Shown here one piece after another: positions 1 through 9,413 of a DNA stretch of 64,000 nt (the stretch's first letter is position 1; every line of letters starts with the position of its first letter). A model generated the notes under the pieces. It saw only the letters and a program-made list of their open reading frames with translations. It made no database searches and was not told where the DNA came from. Origin of the DNA: Acanthacorydalis orientalis (lineage: Eukaryota; Arthropoda; Insecta; Megaloptera; Corydalidae); the NCBI GenBank assembly GCA_034766995.1, contig CM068318.1, positions 1,934,501-1,998,500 of the forward strand. Reading direction: 5' to 3'. Position numbers and translations under genes: made by a program.

Positions 1-1404
1 TACATTTTCAGCTAATTATCACGCTTATGTAAATCGTTTCTACTTATCGTTTCAGACAGACCGCTTCCCTCGAGATTCCATTAAAAGTAAACGCAGAGAG
101 ATCACATAACAGCTTGTAATTTTACATACTTTATTCGTTCTTATCGTATATATATATATATATATATTTGTGTATCACTAAGGACTTTTTAATGTGATTA
201 TTTGTCCCGATCTCGATGTCTTAACATGTCTCGTTATACATGTTAATCTTTCAGGCTTATTTTAAGATGTTTCCCAGGAAAATAAGAGTTTCAACCATTT
301 TTATTCTGTTTGTACGTTTTTTCTTATAATCAAGATTAGAATTAGTTATTGGGATTTTAGGAGGCTTCGATACCTAAAGTCATTAGAGCCCGAATCAAAT
401 TTAGATATTTTACCAATTCAGGTCTTTTCACAGATGTGCCTCAACACTCTATAACAGAATTAATGTTTTAAACCAACTTGATTATAGAGTTTGACACTCA
501 GACATTTTGTATTTGTGTTCAAGCACCAATGACATTAATTGTCGACTGGTTCTTAAACCTCAAGTAATCAACCAATTATCGAATCATTGAGACCTGATTT
601 GAGTAATTAAACACGATTTCAAGGATTTAAAAAGAATGTTTATTTTGATTCTAAGTAAAATAAGAAATCGATTTGCTATGAAAGTAAAAAAAAAAAAAAC
701 AGTAAATTTAGTACAAACAAAAACTATAAGTTGTGTGTTATGATTACAAACAAACATCCTTAAACATAACTATAAATACATATATTTCTAGTTGTGTATG
801 ATACATATTTAAACGTTTTCAGACCACACCGATCCGTAAGCATGAAATTGTTTTAAGTCATCCGAGTTTAATATCAAATAATAAGAATATAAACTGATAT
901 TTCGATTCTGAATTGATTATTTTTTTTTAATTTGTTCAAGACTAAATATCAACTGTTAGTAAAAATCAATTAATTTGTGTCAGTTAAAATATAAAATTCA
1001 TATTGATTTTTAAATAGATGAAGAAACAGCAGTAAATTCAGTGATGGGAAGAAATAGTCAATCGAGTATATTGGTGTTTGAGTTACGGCGATTATTAATT
1101 TTAGAGAACCAGTTTCAAAAAAAAAAACCTAATTATTTTTATGATATCAAAATATTCACAGTTTCGAAAACCAATGTTGACATAAGAGCCGAATTAATCA
1201 ATCCCCGTAATTATCGAAACATTTCAATAACATGCGAGCAATAAATCAGTCGTGGATTCGCGGATCCGCCGTATTAAAAACGATACAAGGCCGCGTGTAA
1301 AATCGTCTGTCGATTCTGTCCTCATGAAAAAGAAACGCGCTGGATACATTACCTGTGAATCAGACATCGTCGTCGCACATCTTCTGAACATGTTAACAGC
1401 GTTG
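1..1404. other. AT-rich noncoding stretch
   Basis: I see no gene, RNA or recognisable mobile element here. It contains a short (TA)n run at about 147-167 and several homopolymer A or T runs. A 67-codon open frame at 1041-1244 on the + strand has no recognisable domain and ordinary AT-rich composition, so I treat it as chance. Confidence 0.6.
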
Positions 1405-1580
1405 TAAGACATACGGCGTGGCAGTTAGTGTCGCTCCGCATTTAGTTGCTCGCACGGCGACGGCCGCTCCAGCATAAACACGCCGGCGCCGCGGCGGCGG
1501 GGACGCGCGCGTCGCGACACCGACCGACGCCCACCTTTGACAAGACGCCCGACTCCGCCTGACGCGTGCGACGTTCGGGA
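1405..1580. other. CpG-rich block in AT-rich surroundings
   Basis: About 175 bases are far richer in G, C and CpG than the flanks, with GCGCCGCGGCGGCGGGG and GCGCGCGTCGCGAC-like runs. The flanks on both sides are ordinary AT-rich DNA. Such a patch can be a promoter-proximal CpG cluster, a GC-rich exon or an enhancer. The minus strand has an open frame across it (1393-1623), but the arginine- and alanine-rich translation follows from the base composition and shows no domain. I do not call a gene. Confidence 0.4.
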
Positions 1581-1940
1581 TTTTTTTCTCAGTTCCTTTT
1601 AATACATCACGTGCCGCTTTCATAACTGGAAAATAGAGAATCGTTTTTAGTGTAGACGCGCGTACAGGAATATTGGAAATATAAATCTTAATTATCTATT
1701 AATTTAATATTTATATCAGTTTGAATGAACAGAACGCGAGACGACTTCTACACAGATGGTTTTTGTAATTTTTTTTGTATATACATTTGAAAATTTCGAT
1801 TTTTTTTTAAATTTAACAATATTTTATGGTAACTTGACGCTCTGAAAGACACAATATAGAGATGTACACAAATAAGATAGAGAAAGTCAACGAATATACA
1901 TGAACACACTGTCTTCACAACCACAGAGACCACAAAAAGT

Positions 1941-2058
1941 TGTTCTGATCGAAAATGTTCAATAATTGATTATTGATCGTTTTTGATTACTGCCTGTGAT
2001 TATTTCGGTGATGATGCCATCATCCTCAAAGCACTAAGATACAGACAACTCTGTCAAA
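1941..2058. repeat. FB-A foldback MITE fragment
   Basis: This matches the internal part of FB-A: a CTGATCGAAAATGTTCAATAA-like segment, then an ATTGATCGTTTTTGATT segment, then GATGATGCCATCATCCTCAAAGC. The same ordered blocks recur more than fifteen times in the window on both strands. The outer arm (GTGGCTAAATTC) is missing here. Confidence 0.65.
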
Positions 2059-2113
2059 ATAAATGGATTTTTCTTTCTTGAATGGAAATTATTAGATTCT
2101 ATTTTTATACTAA

Positions 2114-2951
2114 CGTTCATCCGTCCCTCGGGTCTATTTCGACCCAAAGGAAACACACCGCTCACACCGCTATAAAGTAAGTAGCACTAAAGATCGTTGG
2201 ATCTTAAATGATCCATATTAATTTCTCATACTTAATTTGTTGTTATTTATATTATTTTGAATGTAAAATATATAATGATGTGTGTTATCCTTTAAAGTTC
2301 CTTACATAAAAGTAAAGAGTTTGCAAGTGGCACAAAGAAAAAGCCACAAATCATTTTAGATTATAATAAGACCAAAGGTGGTGTTAATACAATTGATAAA
2401 AATGTAGCTTGTTACACTTGTAAAAGGAAATCAAACAGTTGGTCAGCTATTGTGTTCTCCAACATATTAGACATGTTTTTCCAGATTGGAATATCAAAAA
2501 AACATCATAAACGACGGCTCTTTATCGAAACAATGAGTGGATCTTTGATAAAAGAATATATGACTAGAAGAGTTCATCCCCCACGGTCTCTAAACTTTTA
2601 AAATTTAATAGCTAACCTTACAGCATCTAACACAAAACATTCTTCAACGACGACATCTATAAGTGAGCGAACTGATAAAAAAGGGCAGTTATAGTTTTTG
2701 CCAAAAGTCGGATAACAAGCATACATAAAAGTGCAAACTCTGTAACGAATTTATCTGCAAAACTCATAACAAATCTGTGTATCCCCGGTGTATGAACTAA
2801 AGTGTTTATGTATTATTTGTTTTTATTTTGTTTTAATTTGAATTAAACCAGAAATTGTAAAAAAAATATTTATTTTTTGTATAGATCCATATACGGGTCT
2901 ATTTTGATCCTAAGGACTTTAGTGTTACTTATTTTAAAGGACGGACAAAGG
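2114..2951 (+). mobile_element. Deleted piggyBac-family transposon
   Basis: This is a short (about 840 bases) non-functional piggyBac element. The right end is followed by TTAA (2952-2955) and the left end is preceded by CTAA (2110-2113), one change from the TTAA target that piggyBac duplicates. The inverted ends share a (G/A)TCCGTCC core. Just inside lie further inverted motifs: GGGTCTATTTCGACCC at the left and a GGGTCTATTTTGATCC-like copy at the right, and AAGTAGCACTAAAG against AAGTAACACTAAAG on the opposite strand. The interior encodes recognisable C-terminal piggyBac transposase, read left to right. Autonomous members are about 2.3-2.5 kb, so most of the coding region, including the first catalytic aspartates, is gone. 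Confidence 0.85.
2330..2800 (+). pseudogene. piggyBac transposase C-terminal remnant
   Basis: Reading on the + strand, about 2339-2470 encodes KPQIILDYNKTKGGVNTID followed by a C-rich stretch and a tryptophan-containing segment. This is the conserved block around the last catalytic aspartate of piggyBac transposases (family pattern: LDYNxTKGGVDxxD). Further on, about 2680-2780 encodes FCQKSDNKHT and then CKLCNEFICKTH after a stop. These resemble the C-terminal cysteine-rich zinc-binding domain, with paired cysteines and a final C-x-x-H. Several in-frame stops and frame shifts separate the blocks, and nothing upstream of the GGV motif is present. The protein cannot be made. Confidence 0.8.
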
Positions 2952-2955
2952 TTAA

Positions 2956-3239
2956 TGAAGGTAGAAAAATAATAGTTATGTATTTTTCTTAAGTACGGTT
3001 TATAATCGAGATTTTCATCAATTACTTCATTCATATTTTAGTGTCGACTCGTTAAAAATTACATATAAAAAATTTTAAATTAAGAATGTGGATACGAAAC
3101 TTCTTACAAATCCGATATCAATTCACAACAAATTTAGAACAGAAAGCATAACTCCAAAAAGATTAATCTTCATCTTTCTGTATTTTGTTTTATGTATGAG
3201 TGCCAGCGTTGGATTTACATAAAACATGAAATATAGTTC
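2956..3239. other. AT-rich noncoding stretch
   Basis: Nothing recognisable is seen between the piggyBac element and the next foldback repeat. Confidence 0.6.
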
Positions 3240-3725
3240 TGGTATTGTGGCTAAATCCACTTTCACAAATATATTTTTCATTCGTCTCACAACGTACAAG
3301 ATATAAATCTTAATTATATTTTAATTTAAATTCTTCGTCGATTTTAAAATATGAAACATTTCTCTTAAAACGAAATATTTTAATTTATTCTTTTGTAAAT
3401 TCGGAAATTTCGATTGTATCTTCTTCATTTAAAATGTAATTCGCTTTCGCGAAGGAATTATTTTGTCACCTCACGAAGTATAAACGTTTCTATGATCAAA
3501 AATGTTCGATAAATAATTTTTAATAACAATCGTTTCATAAAAAAATCAATAATTATTGATCATTGTTGTTTGTGCGCATTTCGATAGCAGTTCTATCATC
3601 CTCAGAGCATTAAACCACTCTGAGAATGATGGAATTTTTACCAAAGTGCCTATAAGCAACAATTAAAATTATCAATAATTATTTATTGTTCATATTCGAT
3701 CAAATAATGTTTAATGATCTATAAA
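3240..3725. repeat. FB-A foldback copy, extended and disrupted
   Basis: The left arm starts near 3242 with TTGTGGCTAAATCCACTTTC. After an unrelated insertion of about 180 bases, the internal part resumes at about 3490 (ATGATCAAAAATGTTCGATAA). It then passes through TGCGCATTTCGATAGCAG and TCTATCATCCTCAGAGC (about 3575-3611), turns around, and continues as the reverse complement (CTGAGAATGATGG, then TTCATATTCGATCA). The turn at about 3612-3620 is the loop of a long imperfect palindrome. This copy shows clearly that FB-A is a foldback element. Confidence 0.7.
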
Positions 3726-4104
3726 AGAGTGAAAAATTAATTAATAAAGAAATTCACTCATGAATTTTTGTTCAATACTTTTTAAGCGTTTCAATCTTCG
3801 TTTTCTTTTATTTATAATATTTTCTTATAATATTTTTTTCTACATTCTTACAAATGCGCATTTATTTTCACTTGAAGATCTGAGATGAAATTTAAATCAA
3901 ACTTTTCATATACTAGCAGATTCATAAATGGCATGCTGATAAAGAATCGATCTTAAACTATTTTATTAATCAGAGTATTCGCAAATAATTACCTAAATTG
4001 GAATTAAAAATTCAAAATTAGTGAAATATTCTTTGATTTAAACACCAATAGATCTACACTTGTAGTTTAATAAGCTCGATAATTGTTACACCAGTGAGAA
4101 TTGT
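3726..4104. other. AT-rich noncoding stretch
   Basis: No gene or clear repeat unit was recognised in these bases. Confidence 0.55.
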
Positions 4105-4500
4105 ATTCCAGTTTCGAACTAAAAGAGTAGGCTTTTAATGTGTCTTCAGCATAAAAAAATATTTTCTGTACAAATATATTCATATTTGTCTCTCGACCTC
4201 GAATATTTTAAAATCGAAGGAGACTCTCGTTCATTTTTTAAGTGAAATAGTAAGATTTTAAAGTGTTTTCAGAATTAAATTATTTTTTGACAAATATATC
4301 GATATTTGTCCTGTGAAGTCGAGAGTTTTTGAAATCAAACGAAACTGTCTTCCATTTTTGAAATGAAAGAGTAATCTTTTAAAGTGTTTTCAGGATTAAA
4401 TTAATTTTTTTTTAACAAACATTCATATTTGTCTCCCGAATTCGAATATTTTAAAATCAAAAAAAGTGTCTTTTCATTTTCGAAATAAAAGAGTTAGCTG
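4105..4500 (+). repeat. Tandem array, about 3.3 copies of a 120-126 base unit
   Basis: Four diverged unit starts are visible near 4111, 4237, 4357 and 4479, each reading like TTTTGAAATGAAAGAGTA. Each full unit continues with TTTTAAAGTGTTTTCAG, then ACAAATAT..ATATTTGTC (itself a small inverted repeat), then a TCGAATATTTTAAAATC-like segment. Spacing is 120-126 bases. No open frame is maintained. It looks like a small satellite or minisatellite block. Confidence 0.75.
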
Positions 4501-4662
4501 AAACGTTTTAAACATTTTTCAGTTTTAATCTCAATGTACAACTATTTCAGTCTTGCAGAATTTCTTAGTGGAATTTGTGCTTGTTTGAGAAATAAATGGA
4601 AAGCACAGTAACGATGACAAATTTCTTACATGTTTTTGTGCATAGGTAAAATTGTTTTAATG

Positions 4663-4718
<56 letters not shown>

Positions 4719-6508
4719 ATAAATTCAAGCGTATGTTTATGTTCAAATTGTGCACATGCACACACACACACACACGAACGGTGCTCACATACTCTAGCGC
4801 GCGCACACATGCACGCCGAAACTCATTTTCCATCAATCAATCAATTTTTAATTACTGGCCGTCAGTGGCGCAGTAGTGAAAGGCCTGGGTCCGTACATTA
4901 TCCTTGTGATCGCGCATTGTTTTTGTCCGCGTACATTAATCAGAATATTCGCCTGTATGGCAACCGCGGTGACGGATTTGTTAAATGCGTGACACGTTCT
5001 GTGAGAACGGGCGCTTTTTTTTACCTCTTCTCGAAATCATGTCAATGTCTCGGTCGATATATTTAATTACTTTTCGTTAAACGCCCAAGATACTTAGCTT
5101 TAATGTGTTTGATTAAATGAAAGGCTAGTTGCGTCATGTTTTTGTTTAACGTGTTCAATTTATTTTAACAATTAATGGAGGAGCTGGACGACGAAAAAAT
5201 GTGTCAATCATGATTTGAATAATGGACGGTGGTCGATTACAGTGTGAGATTGTCGTTCGATACGGAAATATGATTCGATACTCTATGTAAATATGGACTT
5301 GGACCGTTTTCTTTAATATAATTATTCATCATAGTTGATCTTCGATTGAATTCTCACGGAAAGATTACAATCTTTATTATAAAGAAACGCATAATGAAGA
5401 GACAGTGATTTTCTTTCACGAGTGAATTCCTCTTTCAACTGGCAAATCAAAAAATGTTTTAAAAAAATCATTATTGTTCATTTTTGTGGAATTGAGGTCC
5501 AGTTTTTTGCGCTCTGCACCGAACCAATCGTTATGATCTTTGGAAAACTGTAATCTTTCTTTATCATTCTTTGTACCAAAATGAGGTACGTTTTTAGTCG
5601 GTCTACCAGATAGATTTCCTTCTGTTGACCTCCTTCATACAGTCTATGCTTGTGTTGACATTTATTTCCTGAAAATCTCTCTGGACGACTTAAAAGGATC
5701 TCTTTTTACTATTATTTTATCTGAAAATCAGGTTGAATGGATGTTTTAAACTTTTTTCCCCTCTATTCTCAGTATTTTTTTTCTCTCAGAGCATAATTTA
5801 TCATATTTTTAAAAATTTTGAAATTTTATTTCCAATTTGTATAATTATTTGCGAATACTCTGAACACTGAAATAGTTTGTTGAATTGTCAATGTGCTCTT
5901 TTCGAATTATTGATTATTCAATGAAAATCTCGATTTAAATTTCACTTCGGATCTTCAAATTAAACCATATGAGTATAATAAAAAATAAATAATTAAAAAG
6001 AAAAAATATAAATAAAAGAAAACGAAGATTGGAAACATGATAAAGGACGAGGAAACGTTTTTTTTAGAAGTACAAGATATATCAATATTTTTTTCTCTAA
6101 ATTATAAAAATTCATTTGAAAAAATCCGACAATCTATAAACATATCTATAATCATTTTTTTAACTGTCAGCGATTTTACAGAGATGAAATATAAAAGCAA
6201 TATTAAGAGATAAAATATAAATCTTTATATAAGTTGAAACTCGTCAGATATGATTTTAATAAAATAAAAGAGTATCTAATAGATAAAAAATGGTTTTATA
6301 CAACGTCAATTCAAGACATTGAGAATAGTACGATATACATTTATATTTAATTCTAAATAGTCATTTCAATGGAACTTTTTTCATAGTTCTTTACTTCAGC
6401 TGACAAATACTGGAACTTTTCCAAAAATTCACAAGAAAAAATATTTCTTTTGTACTCTTGACCGGTTAGCATCTGTTTTAAATCATTGATCTTGATACAT
6501 ATATACGA
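4501..6508. other. Noncoding stretch with (TA)n and (CA)n microsatellites
   Basis: A (TA)n tract lies at about 4667-4718 and a (CA)n tract at about 4757-4774. A somewhat GC-richer, repeat-poor patch (about 4840-5045) carries an 85-codon open frame on the + strand (4809-5066) with no recognisable domain. From 5100 to 6508 the sequence is AT-rich and without identified features. Confidence 0.55.
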
Positions 6509-6588
<80 letters not shown>

Positions 6589-6589
6589 T
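6509..6589. repeat. (TA)n microsatellite
   Basis: About 80 bases of nearly uninterrupted TA. It directly abuts the left end of the deleted mariner that starts at 6590. Confidence 0.95.
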
Positions 6590-6953
6590 AGGTGTACAAA
6601 TTAATTCGGTGGTTTAAATTGAATCAATCATAACTCTGTTTTAAATTAAAATATTTTCTTGTCAATTTAGAATTTTCAAAATTAACATTTAAAAACACTA
6701 TATATCTCGGTTAAACAGTTGGTATAACCTCATAAAACAGTAATGAACACGATGGTGTGAAAACCATCAAATTAGGCATTGCATACTTTTTGTTTTCCAG
6801 TTGAAAAGAATGCTACCGAAGTAGCGAGACAGATTTGTTCAACTTTGTAGAAACGTGTTGCGATGCAAAAAACATGAAAAGAAATGTTAGACCAGTGTAA
6901 GGGGCCCGGAAATACGTTACGACTTCGTCGATTGAAAGTCACCATTTTTTTCG
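6590..6953 (+). mobile_element. MAR-1 deleted mariner, 5' part (copy A)
   Basis: It begins TTAGGTGTACAAATTAATTCGG, the MAR-1 end. The + strand then encodes a mariner-like N-terminal helix-turn-helix segment: about 6765-6850 reads IRHCILFVFQLKKNATEVA and then RQICSTL with only small frame problems. The match to sister copies continues to about 6953 (the GACTTCGTCGATTGAAAGTCACC segment), after which this copy is truncated. The 3' end is missing. Sister copies are at 14180, 15509, 16690, 25535, 28434, 33470 and 43449. Confidence 0.75.
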
Positions 6954-7108
6954 GCGAGGGAGAAGAAAGAGAGAGAATTATTTCATTAAATAATCCTAAA
7001 AAAGTATATATAGTTGGGCAGTATATGCATCTGATACATTATTGCAGTAATGTTTTCGTTCATGTATTTTCACCTATATTTTCATCGCTCTCTCTGTCTC
7101 TCTCTCTC

Positions 7109-7139
<31 letters not shown>

Positions 7140-7434
7140 GTATGTATATAGAATGAGAGAGGGAGGAAGAGAGTGAATTATTGTATTAAATAATCCTTTC
7201 AGTGTACATTTTCTGTTTGAAATTCTTTGTACATTCCGTCAAATTACAATTAAAACTTATAAATATTGAAAAGTGTAATTTATACGTGATCGCACGAAAA
7301 TTGCAGAACTTAAATTGAATTTCCGCATGAAATATAAATGAATTTTTTGGTCATTGCACCAGATACCACACACGGTGTACACGAAACGTACAAAAAAATG
7401 TGACAATATAATTATATACTTCACATCGAGATAA
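6954..7434. other. Noncoding with (CT)n, (TA)n and GA-rich tracts
   Basis: A compound microsatellite, (CT)n then (TA)n, lies at about 7088-7150 and is followed by a GAGAGAGGGAGG tract. No gene recognised. Confidence 0.6.
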
Positions 7435-7650
7435 TCGTCTCGATTTCGCGTGCAATTGCAGACACTTCGCCGGCGCGACGCCCTCCTCTTCGAAACGGAA
7501 AGGGAACTCGGCGATTCCGGTCCGAGACATACTATTGTGTATTGACTTGCACGTCGACTGTCGACGACCACGCACGCACGCACGCACGGACGAACGCGCG
7601 CCCGTCGCGTTTCGACGCCCGAGACAAGAATCCGCGCGCGCGAGATCCAC
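7435..7650. other. CpG-rich block with a (CGCA)n run
   Basis: The block is GC- and CpG-rich, most strongly at about 7560-7645 (CGCACGCACGCACGCACGG, then GCGCGCCCGTCGCGTTTCGACG). Overlapping open frames of 99-153 codons cross it on the minus strand (7257-7718, 7351-7650, 7532-7876), and a 153-codon frame starts just beyond it on the + strand (7683-8144). They have no domain and exist because GC-rich DNA has few stops. It may be a promoter-type CpG cluster or a regulatory block, but this is undetermined. Confidence 0.4.
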
Positions 7651-8849
7651 AATAGATCAGAAATAATGTTTGTGTTACATACGTGTACGAGACGTTCACA
7701 TTCTTCGAGCGGCCGCACGAAAATAGATTCGAACGTAATAAAATCGTATTTTTCATTACGACTGACAACGCAATATCCAAACTGTCGATCGTCATAAATT
7801 GGCTTCCAAAAACATGGCTGTTAAACCAAATGACCATCTTGACATACGACACTAAAAATAGTGTTTGTGTACACATGCTATCGACACTACCTCAATATTT
7901 ACATCACTTTATTGCCGGCAGGCACTCCATATATCATCGTAAATTTGTCAAATATTTTACAATTAATTGCATCAATCCTGAATGGTTTACTTCTGAACTA
8001 ACAAAACGCCTTTGCACTCTCGGCATAGGTAAAAGCGCGTGTGTGTGTGTGCGTGTGCTCGACGGCGCTGTTTCCATGTGGCTAGCTCGAGTGTGTGTGT
8101 ACACTGGACATAATATCTGTTGCTCGTGGAATGTTTATTTTTAGCTGGATTGTTTGTGTTGTATTTAGGAAGATACTCTCCTCGTACACTTATACATTTT
8201 TCGTATATAAGTTTCAACATCCTCCTACCGACGAGCATTTTCTTTTTCTATTCAAGTCTCGGATCACAGACTGTATCGAATATTTCAATTTTAATTTGTT
8301 ACAACATACACTTACGTTTTTATCGAAACGTATTATTAGACACTAGGTGTGTTGAAATTTTCTTTTCAAAACATCTCGGCCGAAGAGAATGAACGAAACG
8401 TTCAAATCATTTTTCATGCTATGCAGCTTTTTAACTCTTGCAAATCTTTTTATTCGAACACGATTAAATGTTATAATGAGCTATAGACAATGGCATTATT
8501 TTTAAGAAAATAATCGAAGGTGGTGAATCGACACGGATCCACCTAGAAATTTAATTCTTGTTAGAGCCAGGCTTAAAATTGACACGCCTCTACTCTCATT
8601 TTAATACAGAAAATGCGCAGAAATTTGCAAAATAATAATTATTATTATCTGATAATTGGTATATTCGTACATCTGTACACAAGACTTTTATTCGGTCTTC
8701 TATTGTAGGTATTTAGAACAAGTATTCGTTAATTTTTATATAGTAATCACATCCACTTTTTAACTTTTTCATCTAGAGAAGAGTTCGTATGTGGTGTTTA
8801 ATAATATTACTCAAACTGACAAATCAGGAATTCGAATTTCATACACAAA

Positions 8850-8852
<3 letters not shown>
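7651..8852. other. Mixed-composition noncoding stretch
   Basis: No mobile element recognised. Two (GT)n-rich spots occur at about 8040-8058 and 8089-8100. Open frames on both strands (for example 7683-8144, 7987-8238, 8120-8392) overlap one another and show no family features. Confidence 0.5.
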
Positions 8853-8899
<47 letters not shown>

Positions 8900-8926
8900 A
8901 ATGTATGTGTATATATATATATATAA
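8853..8926. repeat. (TA)n microsatellite
   Basis: TA repeat interrupted once by CAAATGTATGTG. Confidence 0.95.
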
Positions 8927-9302
8927 AATGATACAATGCGAAGCTTTATGCTTGTCCGTATGCCACAACCATATACATTAACCGGCCCATAATTATGTTT
9001 AACCGTAGGTCAATGCTAATTTTGATTATGTATAAATTGACACCTTTCAACTGAAGATGTCCTTGAGGTAACCGTGCCAGACAACAAGACAACACAGTCC
9101 GAACGCCAAGTGTATGGACAGTTTTGTGGTGACCATTTTCGTTTGAGACTTCACTTGCTTGTTATTGTGAGGAGGTCATAGGGCATGTCGAAACGATCAA
9201 TTCATAACATGTACGTGTACGTTTATGGATATACCAAGTTGACAGTACATTCAGCATCGTTGTTATTGAATGTCAGTTATTGAACGGGAATTTTTAACAC
9301 TG

Positions 9303-9304
<2 letters not shown>
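8927..9304. other. Repeat-poor stretch
   Basis: Balanced-composition DNA between two long (TA)n tracts, without open frames of note. It could be unique or regulatory sequence. No specific evidence. Confidence 0.4.
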
Positions 9305-9391
<87 letters not shown>

Positions 9392-9413
9392 CATATGTAT
9401 ATATATATACATA
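9305..9413. repeat. (TA)n microsatellite
   Basis: About 108 bases of TA with a few CA or GT interruptions. Open frames of 60-70 codons reported across it are TA-repeat artefacts (YIYIYI). Confidence 0.95.

Noticed and set aside
4855..4905. Possible tRNA or SINE head (TGGCGCAGTAGTGAAAGG)
   Set aside because: A-box-like only; no B box at the proper distance and no cloverleaf.
7257..8144. The longest open frames (153 codons, one on each strand)
   Set aside because: They overlap further frames on both strands, start in a CpG-rich, stop-poor block, contain no recognisable domain and have composition-driven sequence.
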